Positions 47,522-59,813 of a stretch of 64,000 bases of DNA are shown in pieces. A program made the translations under genes and the position numbers. The notes beneath the pieces are model-generated. The model did no database searches and was not told the origin of the DNA. It saw nothing but the letters and a program-made list of their open reading frames with translations. Every line of letters starts with the position of its first letter. Positions within the stretch are counted from its first letter, which is position 1. Source of the DNA: Siphonodentalium dalli (taxonomy: Eukaryota; Mollusca; Scaphopoda; Gadilida; Siphonodentaliidae); the NCBI GenBank assembly GCA_032622095.1, contig CP136069.1, forward strand, positions 121,634,126 through 121,698,125, given 5' to 3'.

Positions 47522-48042
47522 CATAAAGCAATTTTGAATGGCAAAATGTGACATCTGCAAGTCAACAATATAAAATTATAGTAACATATTTGCCCTCTTA
47601 GCCTTTTACACCAGCAGCGGTTACCAGGTCGTATAGGATGGGAGACCACACATCAACAATCTAACAGTCACTGACTTACTGCCCAGATTATATAGGATGC
47701 CACATGAATGGCATTGGACAGCAAACGTGAAAACTGTACACTTGTATGTGCACCATACTAACTGAGAGAGATGAATATTATAGGCCTTGTTCTGAAATGA
47801 AATCCCTATACATAATGCAATTTTATATTAGCTAAGAAGTATTTCAATGTTAGAAAAAGATGGGATGCAGATACCAGTGAGAATTTGTTTTTATGATCTT
47901 GCTTCCGATCATGCCACTACAATTCTACTGTCTGGGTTATATACATATTTATATATTGGAATATGCTAACTAGATACTTATTGGTGGAAAGAACCGGGCT
48001 CATATAATTTTGTTTCATATTGTTCGATTTACTAATGTTATG
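47522..48042. other. Non-coding stretch with a 5S-rRNA-like fragment
   Basis: Around 47,622-47,655 GGTTACCAGGTCGTATAGG runs into GGATGGGAGACC. The last 12 bases equal the 5S rRNA box C region, but the rest of a 5S gene is absent. It may be a 5S-derived SINE remnant or chance. Confidence 0.3.
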
Positions 48043-48175
48043 GGGGTGGGTCCCAAAAATTGAACCAGAAAAAAAATATGCACGGATGATGATGGTGGTG
48101 AGTGTTTGGGGAGCGGAAAATGATTTTTCGACACTCTGTCTGCAAATTTGTTAAAGACCCACCCCCCCCCCCTGA
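48043..48175. mobile_element. Small element with GGGGGTGGGTC ends, possibly hAT-like MITE
   Basis: Starts GGGGGTGGGTCCCAAAAATT and ends with GACCCACCCCCCCCCCCTG. The start resembles GGGGGGTGGGTGTCCAAAAC inside the right part of the 57,949-59,813 insertion. There is no clear target duplication. Confidence 0.5.
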
Positions 48176-48689
48176 ATAAAACGGAAAATACGGTTATGTG
48201 ACTCGTGTATTCTGGATTTTGAAGAAACACAACACAGTAAATTGCCCATTGAAACATTTTCGATGTCTCGCTAAACATTCCGTCGTCACCTTATCCCGAC
48301 CGGGATCTGGACTCACCAGATCACAAAAAAAGACATAACGCACGATCACGGTAATGGATTGGTTTATTTGTGTTTATCGACGTTTCAACCGCTACGCCAC
48401 ATAACGACGTACCTCAATTTGATTGGTGGAGAAAATACCTCGAAACTGCTAATTTCTCAAAAATCACTCCAGTGTTCGTAGACACCACAGATCCCCGGTA
48501 CACAACTAACAAACACGCCCAGATACACAAAAACGGCCACACTGCCTTCGCATGGGTGGCAAACCTTCGTCTTTCGTCTATTGGAATTCTAATCAGCTTC
48601 GCATCCATCAATTCAATTCAATGTAATTCAACGTAATGTTCCTTGACCACAAGCTTTTAGAATACACGGGTTAGTCCTCTATATACTAA
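48176..48689. other. Non-coding stretch with an unrecognised 88-codon ORF
   Basis: The plus ORF 48,370-48,636 (contains PQFDWWRKYLETANF) is more GC-rich than its surroundings. No domain recognised; probably fortuitous or a fragment of an old insertion. Confidence 0.3.
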
Positions 48690-48900
48690 AGTAATTCTCT
48701 CATTCAGTTATACAAGTATACATGGGAATTGTCTATTTTTCATGTGGGGGGATGTCAGGAAATAAACGCAGACGACAGACTGACAAAAAAGATTATGCAG
48801 ATGCAGACGGAGTTTTATTTATTGGTGGTAAATGTTCAGATAATAAGTTCAACAAACGACCTGGTCGTTTCTTGAGCGTATTATCTGAACATTTCATATG
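48690..48900. repeat. Dispersed repeat, copy 2 (partner 36,165-36,380)
   Basis: Starts TTCTCTCATTCAGTTATACA and ends TTATCTGAACATTTC, with the shared inner blocks in the same order as the first copy. Confidence 0.7.
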
Positions 48901-50896
48901 GGAACTACTCGTGAATGGGACAATTGCTATTTAGTATGGGAAGGGTTAACGGGCCACATGTATATCCTCAGTTCAGCAACTTCAGCTATATTTCGCTACG
49001 CCATCTTGTATAAAGGTTATGCGGTCTGGACAATTATCGGGTACTGTTTCATTTTATTAGAATATAAATTAACTCGATTACGATCCGGACAAAACAAGAG
49101 TTACCACGCGATAGTTTTATTGTGCGACAGGCCGAAACAATAACGCGGTCATAGTGGTAACAATATCCAGCACTGGCTGGTTATTGCGCGTGAACACGTG
49201 ATGGCATGAGTTCGGTGAGAACGCAAGGGTCCAACAAGGAATAAAGTCTAATGATAGATACTCTGAACCACCTCCAATAACAAAAGCTGCCGACAGACAG
49301 AAAAATATGATACAGTGCAGAAAGATTGGTATTACGATTAATTTCGAATGTCGAAAACGGAGCAACTCCGATAGAGACAATATATAGAAGCCACTCTGAG
49401 CAGGTAGTACTGAAAACTGAGATAGCATTATCTAAATTTTAAGCGTATAGGCTGTATTGGTATTAGCAACGACAGAGAAATAACAGTGTCTTTGTTATCT
49501 AAGTATATTCAGCATGTGTAGTCTGGGCTAGACGAGATTGTCATGGGTATAGCCCCGCTTCATCTGAGTTGAGGGACATCTCGTGGTCATTTCGATAATG
49601 AATGAGAATTTGTAACGCCGACTGACTGACATCATTTATACTGTCGTTTGTGTATATTATTGTAATATATTCAATCTCACCTTAGAAGGAGGCAATAAAG
49701 ATATATCAATACCCGTGTTGTATTTTGAGTTAAGAGAAATAACCAATGGAATAGATTTGAGAAAGAAAGGTATCCAACAGATTTTTCGCCGTAAGGTGAT
49801 ATTAGCGTAGATATCTTTAGCTGTTAGTGCGCCAGCCAAAATCGTATGGGTCCCTGTTTACCATTATGGGTCAACGTAAGCCCAAAGACATGTACCTGTC
49901 AAATTACCATTAGTTTTGCAAACTTCATAAAGTACCATCTCCATTATCACTGCGCTATAAGAGTTATCAAACAGAATCGCATCAAAACAGCCCAAATATA
50001 TCGATAGGTGGGACACACTAAAGTGCATGTAAGCCAAGGCCGGATCAAAATAAAAGGTGTGAGTAGGGTGTTATGTCACGTTTTCTCCATTGTTTCTCAA
50101 TGGATATGAATTAACATTTTGAATGTTTGTCCGTGTTTGGATTTGGAATAGATAAACTTTTTTAATTTTTAAAAACTTTGACATTAACATTAAATAATTC
50201 ATGGGTGCATCTTATTTTTCTTGTGTTGATATGATGTGGCAGCCTTCGTCTGAGATTATTGGTGAGCGCTGACCCAACCATTCGCTCGAAGACCTGCGAA
50301 TGGCGGTGCTAGAAGGTGGACTCAATAACATGCGTACACGCAGCAATGTTGAAATTGAGTATATCTATATACTTGACACATTGAAGAGGGGCTTTAACAG
50401 AGATCACGGGATCACATTGCCAAACTCGAAGACTGTAACCACGAAGTTGGCATCAATGCGTCGTGTGGTCGCGTCAACGCTTCAACGTCCGAAACTGTCA
50501 TTCCACTTGAAAAAAGCTACTAGAATGGCCGTCAGGTACTGACATTAAAATTGAAACTAGTCTCAATATGTGTCCAACTTATTTATTGCAATGTATTCAA
50601 ATTAGACTGGATACTATGTGTATCCATGCCATGACCCATGGGTGATATGACAAAAAACAACATCATAAAAATGCCACAAGGTACGAATAGTGCCAACTGT
50701 TCGATAAATTGAAATTTGAAAGAAAATCACGATATTTTTATTTTTATTTTACCCCCCATTTGCACCATATATAATGTGACAGGTATTACAATAGAGTAAG
50801 ATAGATGTTATGTGCGTGAGTTTTTAGAGGCGGAAACCCATAATGCAATGGACATTATAGTGTTGTTGTTTGATGTTGCTACATAAAATCCGTTTC
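48901..50896. other. Long non-coding stretch
   Basis: ORFs of 103 codons (minus, 49,117-49,428) and 80 codons (plus, 50,300-50,542, basic, ending KLSFHLKKATRMAVRY) have no recognisable domain. No repeats identified. Confidence 0.45.
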
Positions 50897-50955
50897 TTAA
50901 AGGCACGGGCGGCGTTCGTTGCAGAAATATTTATATATTGTTCAAATCGCTCCAA
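50897..50955 (+). mobile_element. Solo left end of TTAA MITE family 2
   Basis: TTAAAGGCACGGGCGGCGTT then CGTTGCAGAAATATTTATAT and TTGTTCAAATCGC match the terminus of copies A and B, then similarity stops. A truncated copy. Confidence 0.8.
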
Positions 50956-51149
50956 AACGTTCTGAGCTCCCTAACTATGAGGATGTTATTTAAGAAATGA
51001 ATGTAGTTTAAGTGTGTATCTTATTGTAGGTTATAGCGTTCTGGTTCTCACAGCCACAGCGACATACCCTCAATAAAATAAGCATAAAATCTGCATTCAT
51101 TTCTTATATATCTATATTATTATTTTGCTTATTAATGTATAAAGTTAGT

Positions 51150-51570
51150 TGAATTTAAAGCAAGTGTAATTTTGAGACATTGCAATTTTATTTTTTTTGG
51201 ATTTGGGTGGGATTCGAACCCTGGCCCATGACGGCGAGAGCACCTTGCGACTCAAAATCCGACACCAATACCACACGGCCGGTCGCCACCGGAGCGACAC
51301 AAAAAAGGAAGCTTAAATAGCCGGTGTATTTTGGGCACTTTGGGCACTACATGACTATGCACATTTTAAGGTCTCTATTGTGTAAATATATATGTAGCAG
51401 CTATGGCACAGTAGTATGTTATATATCCGAGACATGCCGAGCATTGTTCTTTGAACATGTCTGAGACAATACAACACACAAGGCGCCTATTTTTAGAAGC
51501 AAGTGTAATTTTGAGACAGTGTACATTTTTTAGGATTCGGTTGGATTCGGACCCCGGCTGAATTTGTTTA
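51150..51570 (-). mobile_element. tRNA-derived SINE-like fragment with a duplicated end
   Basis: On the minus strand near 51,300-51,210 the sequence reads GACCGGCCGTGTGGTATTGG ... GCCAGGGTTCGAATCCC, with a good Pol III B box (GGTTCGAATCC) but a poor A box. The plus-strand end AGCAAGTGTAATTTTGAGAC and GGATT(T/C)GG(G/T)TGG(G)ATTCG(A/G)ACCC(T/C)GGC occurs twice, at 51,160-51,240 and 51,499-51,560, so one end is duplicated about 340 bp apart. Confidence 0.6.
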
Positions 51571-52488
51571 ATCTGTCTGCAGATTGGATGTTATGCCATG
51601 TATATCACTGTAAATCAGCCAGAAATTATAGCTGCGCACTTTAAAATACGCCCAGGATTTAGTGCAACAGACATACCATGTAAATATAACCAGGTAACAG
51701 TAATGTGCTTTCACTCATTGTCAGTGTCGATGGTTGGCCCTTCTCTTTTGGATGTTGTACGCAATGACTGAAAACAGAATTTAAATAGAAACATAATGAG
51801 TTATCTCGCGCCTAGTGAAGTTCAAATGACATCACAGTAAACCTATTCTCACCCCATTATTCGGTAACGGGGTGCTGTTACCTCTTGATAATCGTATTGT
51901 GTCTCCTTGGTGTGTGAACACAATTCTCGATGACGTTTTTGTTTTTGAGTTGAGATTCAGATAACGTAGGTACATTGGGAAGTCAATGAACGGTAAAGGC
52001 CCACGTTGCTAAAATCACGAGCAATCTAACCGATATATCATAGAGTACGTTTGTTGATGAATGAAATGTAAGTCATGTACATTGAATGTCGAACAGGTAA
52101 AATAATTTAATATTTATTTGAACAAACAAGAAATGACACTCAAAACAGAAGAAATTATATATGAATAAAGCTGGGGGTAAAATGTGTATATCAGTAAAAT
52201 AATAACAATATACGATGTAAAATGCACCCTGCAAATGTCTTCGAAAAAACACGTCTATTGAATGTTGGTGTAGCTACAATGTATCATATGTACATGTATC
52301 TGTAACCACCGTTTACTTTTAAGTTGAAATTCTTCACCGTCCAATTCCCAGAGAAAAAGATGCTCATCCACTTATTATGGAGATGATCTTAAAGATTCAT
52401 TATCCGATTTGAAACCATAAAACCACCACACGTACGTTTTCTATACCAGAAAATAGATCGGACTCATGAGCCAATTACTATTATAAAA
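51571..52488. other. Non-coding stretch, nothing recognised
   Basis: AT-rich with no supported ORF. It lies downstream of the homeobox gene's 3' end. Confidence 0.5.
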
Positions 52489-52590
52489 ATGGTGACCTGG
52501 CTCGAGGGCAACATTGCGGATTGTCTCCCCGAGGAACCAATGACAAAGGGGAGACTATCCGCAATGTTGCCCTCGAGCTAGGTCACCATT
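52489..52590. repeat. Foldback element downstream of the homeobox gene
   Basis: ATGGTGACCTGGCTCGAGGG and CAACATTGCGGATTGTCTCCCC pair with GGGGAGACTATCCGCAATGTTG and CCCTCGAGCTAGGTCACCAT. Loop about 18 bp, few mismatches. A related short string (ATGGTGACCGGCAATGTTTC) occurs at about 52,790. Confidence 0.92.
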
Positions 52591-53343
52591 GTTTTTCTTA
52601 TACCGAATAACCATGTCAGCAGTTCTGCAAATTTAACCGGCATCCATGATGTTTACTTTGAAGAAAGCGGATGACGATTTGGGGTTTCCGGTTTGAATGT
52701 CACGGTCAAAATACGTCATAAAATTTCGTTCGGGTTCTTCCGTGAACATGTTCGGGCTCTTTCGGTCGGAGCGGTAAACATTGCAAAAAATGGTGACCGG
52801 CAATGTTTCATGGGCGGGAAACATTGCAAATTGTAAAATCACACCCTATGGGCAATTAACATAGGCTTTTAATATGAGGTATAATAATATATTTTGGTCA
52901 CCATGCAGATATCGACGTTCAAAAGATGCTGTTTTGACAAGTTTTGAATTTTTAGTCGGCCTTTAAAAACTTCAAACGATCGTCTCTAGCAAAGATTACC
53001 CATACTTCCGTCGAATAATGGCGGTAAATAATAAACGATTTATGGGTTTTTATGGTCGATTTCGAAGTGTCACTTATGGATGATTGTTGTGCGATGCCTG
53101 TGACATACGAATGATATTGATTTCACATATTTGTTCAGTTTTCATCTGTCGGTAAGCTGAATACTGTATTTGGAAATTTTGTCTGTTTTGGTGTCAAATC
53201 GAACGACGTATCTTTAAAACCTTTGGAATGCAGTTCCGCCATTGGTGAACACAACCTCCTATCTCCTTCGTATACACGTATTCGCAATGCAACTCACGTA
53301 TACTTGTACGGGAAAAATGTCTAGGTCATCGGCATTGATCGAA
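52591..53343 (-). other. Putative 3' flank or UTR of the BarH-like gene
   Basis: Non-coding sequence just after the stop codon on the minus strand. The only polyA-like signal noticed is ATTAAA (minus) at 52,868-52,873. A true UTR end cannot be set from sequence alone. Confidence 0.35.
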
Positions 53344-55060
<1,717 letters not shown>

Positions 55061-55461
55061 TTAACCCTTTACCCAACAGAAGGGCCCTGTGCCAATGCAT
55101 TCTCTTATATATGCGAGTCGACCATAGGTCGCCTCGCATATATAAGAGAATGCATTGGCTTAACACATTAAAAATTATAATATTGTTAAAGAATGTAAGA
55201 AAAAATGGTAAAAAGTGTTAAAAAAAAGATTTTTTTTAGGCCAATGCATTCTCTTATATATGCGAGGCGACCTATGGTCGACTCGCATATATAAGAGAAT
55301 GCATTGGCACAGGGTATAACTGTAACTATCACAATGTGGTCAAGGAGCCGGTTCCAATGATATCCATATTTGTATGGTTTTATTGAGACAGACCGAAGAT
55401 ATTTTAGGCTGTTGAAGCTTTATTTGGCCGGTTTTGGCCGGTTTGTTGGGTAAAGGGTTAA
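55061..55461. mobile_element. Intact double-hairpin MITE, piggyBac-like TTAA ends
   Basis: Perfect 18-bp ends TTAACCCTTTACCCAACA (55,061) and TGTTGGGTAAAGGGTTAA (to 55,461). Inside are two long hairpins: 55,090-55,161 and 55,239-55,316, each with arms CCAATGCATTCTCTTATATA-TGCGAG and loop (TCGACCATAGGTCGC or its complement). The two hairpins are themselves inverted copies. This is the best-preserved member of the family seen at 1, 4,696, 16,289 and 55,845. No coding capacity. Confidence 0.93.
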
Positions 55462-55844
55462 TTTTAGCTTATGGTCCACGGGAAGAGGCTGAACATACAT
55501 TATTTACTCGAATCGGGGATTTATCTAATGATTTTCGGCAGAATATTGGGAATTTATTACTTTAATTTAATTTCATTGGTTTTAGGATGAACACATTAAC
55601 TGTGGTATATTGCCGAAATCAAGTTAGTATATCCATGCCACTGTAGAATGCATATCGTTCGTCATTCGGGAAAACACAATTTTAAATATAGTTGGAAATA
55701 TAGTATTTCCTTGTATAAGCAGACTTGAAGCAGACAGAGTATCGTTAATACAGAGTATCGTATGCAACAGAACAATTATAACGCAGCAGATTTTTTAAGA
55801 AAATGCATTCACGTTGCGATCTAAAGAACCTTTTGATAAAACTG

Positions 55845-55984
55845 GCTTACAAGGTAAATATTGTTAGGCCAATGTATTCTCTTATATATGCAATGCTTTC
55901 TGTGGGAGACTCACATATATAAGAGACTGCATTGGCACAGGGTTTTCGCAAAATTTCAGGAAGCTCCATTAATGGAAGGGTTAG
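55845..55984. mobile_element. Single-hairpin copy of the double-hairpin MITE family
   Basis: CTTACAAGGTAAATATTGTT (complement of the 4,775 spacer), then one hairpin GCCAATGTATTCTCTTATAT ... ATATAAGAGACTGCATTGGC, ACAGGG, then GGAAGCTCC and AAGGGTTAG as right end. It appears truncated on the left. Confidence 0.82.
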
Positions 55985-57639
55985 GATTGTTGGAGTTTAT
56001 CGCATTTTCAGTCCAATTAATAATGCCAGATATGTGGGTGAAGGAAAGACACTTCAGAGGGTTAACTTTACCAGCAATGCACTACACTGCACATAGAAAC
56101 CACCAACCCCCGAAAAGCTACTGACAAAATTGCCCAGATTCATACATCGGATTATCCTCCCTTTACGATGGCCACAAATCCACACCTGTACTGATACAAT
56201 TAAATCAGCTTATGACGGCGTAATACACCATGCACATTACCGACTAAACCACTATAAGAGAACCCGAAAAGAAAGATCAAAAGGTTTTGGGAGGAGGCTG
56301 GCCTGCTCTATGTGTGTTCTGTGTGGGGTCCCACTCAAAGCTATAATAACATATTCTGCTGCTACGTCGTGTTCTGCAGAAGTGATAATCTTGGCACCAC
56401 GGCCGTTAACTCAGCACATTTACTCCTGCAACAGGCCCGTTAATAGTCAATATAGAATAGTGAAAAGATGTGTATTATTACGTAGAACAAATGTTTGAAA
56501 TAACGAACAATGGCGCGATATCACAAATATTTGGTCTCTGTTAAACGATTGTTACAGCTCTAACATCCTACGAGACAAATTCGTGACACTACTAAATGGA
56601 AACTCTCCAGTATGATCGGCCAGGGAAAACAAAACGGTGCAGACGCTTTCAATAAGATTGCTACTTCATAGATTTTTCGCATGGGAAGCATTTCATTAGT
56701 AATATTGTGTAAACTATGCGAAGATATTCCCCTGCCCCTCACAGTGACCTCAGATTGCTTACGTGACAAACTATTATGCTCAATTCTATCGATGTTTTGT
56801 GAGTCGTTGCGTTGGGCTTACGATGGTTTTAGAGATTAAGTTGGGATAAGTGGAACTTGAGGGTACTTTAGAAAGATTTTATTTGTTTTGTATGTTTGGA
56901 GTTCAAACAATCGCCTGTGAAGAGAGCGGCTTCTTCTACTTGTGTTATGTATCTATATATAGTGCAGGGAGTAGAGGGACCACTACAATCCCTTGTCACT
57001 TCTTTGTATCGACATAGTGTAGTACATCGGTTGTACGCAGACTTAAAGCTGCTCGATCTCTCCAGACAGCACTCAAACAACAACAAAAATATTTCCACGA
57101 AACTGCTTTTCATGGCATGATCCAATTATTATTACACAAAATACACATGATAAAAGTGTTTTAAAAGATGGAGTTCCAATCATAAAATAGCTATACATGT
57201 AGTATATGCCCCAGTTCATAGAAAATATTTGGAGAACAAATAATTTCTTAGTGATCTAATCACATAGTGACTGGCATATCAAATTTATTATGTTATACCC
57301 CGAACATATACAGACCGTTTAGAGAAAAGATGCGGTAAAAAATACGCTATTGTTCGAAAACAGTAACATTTCCTTCCCCAATTCGTTGACAAAATTAGAA
57401 GAAAAACTGTATTCCTCGCAGACTCAGAATTATTCTTTTATACATCTGAATCAATACAGAATGTTTGGACAGGGACGTGGCTTGAGGGTCCCCATTTGGG
57501 GTGTCCACCTTGAAATTTCCAACTGCACCCCATTGAACCAACTGATGGCAAGTTAAGACCAAACTTCGGACTAAATATAGAAAAAAAAGTATGCTGCTGT
57601 TGCTAAAAACAACAAATTCCCCACTAATTATTGGTTTGA
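55985..57639. other. Non-coding stretch, nothing firmly recognised
   Basis: ORFs of 122 codons (plus, 56,130-56,498), 85 and 69 codons lack known domains. The region may be degraded transposon sequence, but no motif supports that. Confidence 0.4.
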
Positions 57640-57948
57640 AGATCAAACAATGGAAAAAAATCTTCACGCCTACGAAGTTTCCTTTTTGGAACCTTCTATA
57701 GACCTCCGAATTCACCTGTTGAACTCTGGGATAAAATATACACTTCACTTGATATTTACAATGGATACAGAAGAATCCAGAAATCACACAATTATTACCG
57801 GAGATCTCAATTGTAACCAACTGTGCACTGAACCAAAACAAACAAGATATATATGTGGGAAGTTTGGTATAAAACAGCTTATAGAACAACCAACCTACTT
57901 CACTGAAAATTCCCGATCACTGTTAGACCCGTTTTTCTCAAATAAACC
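57640..57948 (+). pseudogene. LINE endonuclease domain fragment, frameshifted
   Basis: One frame reads FLFGTFYRPPNSPVELWDKI from about 57,680; then a frameshift leads to ITGDLNCNQL (GDLN motif, about 57,798) and QLIEQPTYFTE...LLDPFFSNKP up to 57,948. Known: GTFYRPP, GD(L/F)N and the P-T-S-LD-FN series belong to the apurinic endonuclease domain that nicks target DNA in non-LTR elements. The reading resumes at 59,814 as NKPDFVQSCEILDPFFAELV, which is the expected next segment, so the interruption is an insertion. Confidence 0.9.
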
Positions 57949-58781
57949 AGGGGGAGGGGGTCGGAAACAAATTCCAGGCACGTATGATGGGGTGGGTGGG
58001 TGTCTCTTGGGTCCAAAAAAACTGTTTTTTCCATATGCCAATTTTTTTTTCCATTCCTGCTATTGAGTCTTATTTTGATGTGTTTTGAACAGAAACAGGT
58101 CATATATAGTTAATACTAATGCTATACTACATATAGAGGTTATCAGAAGTTGGATCAGTTGCACAATGGCCAGCAATAACCCAAATTCAACTTGATAGAA
58201 CTAGACACTGCGCTATTGGAAAAATAAAATTTAATCAGGATTCCATCTACTGATACAACAAAATAAGAATAACTATGCAGAACTCAGCTGAAAATAAGCA
58301 ATAAAATGAAAGCACACTTGACCATATGTGACATGGAAATAAAGATATAATAAATAATGGAATAAAATAGACTTTTGACTACGTAAAACATAAAATATTA
58401 ACACATAAATTTAAGGCCAGCCGGGCCAGCTTGAACAATTTCACATTATTTTCCATGTTAATGTGGATCAGATTGTAATGTTAATCACAGTAACGAAGAT
58501 TTTATCGTCACTGATATCGTGAGCAAAAAAAGAAGTGAAATTGGGCTATCCATCCATATTATTCCCAATTATTACGAAGCCTATTACTTCAGGCAGTGGC
58601 TACCAGCCTGCCATTACACGCTATAACATGTTTCCTCAGTTCTGGTTTCTGAGATGCCCCAAGAAGAGTCACGCATGTATATCATGGTTATGTTTGGTAT
58701 TAGCATTATTCTTCAAACTGGGATGAACTGGGATGAACAGTTGTATTTCCACATGTTTTGATAAACAATTTGATTCCAGTA

Positions 58782-58924
58782 ATACAGTATAATTAAACGA
58801 CTAAACCTAATTAAACGACTCCATAACCACAGCAGAATAATGGGTAATTTAGTCGGAAATTAAAATTAAATTACCCATTATTCTGCTGTGGTTATGGAGT
58901 CGATTAATTAGGGCATAACTGTAT
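58782..58924. repeat. Foldback segment nested in the hAT-like element
   Basis: Core arms of about 36 bp, CGACTCCATAACCACAGCAG and AATAATGGGTAATTTA, pair without visible mismatch with the complement ending at about 58,902; the loop is about 15 bp. The weaker outer ends ATACAGT and ACTGTAT extend it to 58,782-58,924. Confidence 0.92.
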
Positions 58925-58982
58925 ATCACATAGCAAATATCAAAATATCAAATAATCTGAAATTTGTTGTACCGGTACCATG

Positions 58983-59427
58983 TACTCTTGGGCTCCAAAT
59001 AAACATGTATGCACATTTATTATTTTCGTGGGAAATTTCCCCCATGCACTTATTTGGGTCGGCACGTTTATTAATTTTGAGGCTATTAAAATTGAAAAGA
59101 GCACAAAGTCAAGATTTCTATATGATTCTGATATCAAAATGATGAGCTTATAACTTTATGCATGTACATATTCAAGTATACATGTATGGCATACATATGG
59201 ACATTTAATTAATATTGAATAAAATACCACATGAGACATACATGTACTATGTTGATTCCTATACTTAACCAACTACAAAAAATAATTTGTTTAACCAGTC
59301 ATGTTGGTGTTTTGCTCAGAGTCCCCCTGCACTATTATTTGGGTCTACACTTTTATTAACTTTCAATGGAATCCCCCCCCTGCACTATTAATTGGGCCTG
59401 CACTTTTATTTGGAGCCCGAGAGTATT
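58983..59427. repeat. Second foldback segment nested in the hAT-like element
   Basis: Left GTACTCTTGGGCTCCAAATA-AACATGTATGCAC and right the complement of GTGCAGGCCC...TTATTTGGAGCCCGAGAGTA. Sub-repeats of the form CTGCACTATTA(T/A)TTGGG recur within. Confidence 0.75.
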
Positions 59428-59813
59428 CTGTAGAATACTCAAATGTGATTATGTGACTAGATCATGTGACTATATATTATGAAAATGAATGTTAATAAAA
59501 ACCTTGGCACTCTGCCTATATATCCCTAGAAATGTGATTATGTTGACACATTTCTTGATTAATGACACTTATATGGTAAATTCAAATAGTATAGTTATCT
59601 CATTATGCACTGTTCTATTAAAATGTCGCGCAATAAATTATGATAATGCACGATAATCAGCTATTTGGTTGCTCAATTGATAATTTTTCTCAAATTTAAG
59701 GGGGGTGGGTGTCCAAAACTGACCGGAAAAAACTTCCTGTAACGGAAAAAAAAAAGGGTGGGTGTCCAAAATTGCCTGGAAATTTTTTCCGACCCCCCCC
59801 CCCCCCCCCCCCG

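Larger units (their letters stand above)
57949..59813. mobile_element. 1.87-kb hAT-like non-autonomous element inserted in the LINE
   Basis: Ends are inverted: AGGGGGAGGGGGTCGGAAAC then AAATTCCAGGCA on the left, and on the right the complement of TCGGAAAAAATTTCCAGGCA after a long C run. An 8-bp direct repeat AATAAACC flanks it (57,941-57,948 and 59,814-59,821) and sits within a codon series of the LINE, so it marks the target site. 8-bp duplications and (C)AGGG ends fit hAT elements. No transposase ORF. It contains two foldback segments (58,782-58,924 and 58,983-59,427). Confidence 0.85.

Noticed and set aside
56130-56498. 122-codon ORF as a gene
   Set aside because: No domain, no splice partner, and composition like the surrounding non-coding DNA.
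56500-57120. LINE C-terminal remnant (SSNILRDKFVTLLNG)
   Set aside because: The resemblance is vague, stops are frequent, and no RT motif lies upstream.
57350-57889. ORFs of 68 and 164 codons on opposite strands
   Set aside because: The minus-strand ORF lies mainly opposite the LINE endonuclease fragment; the plus-strand ORF shows no domain.
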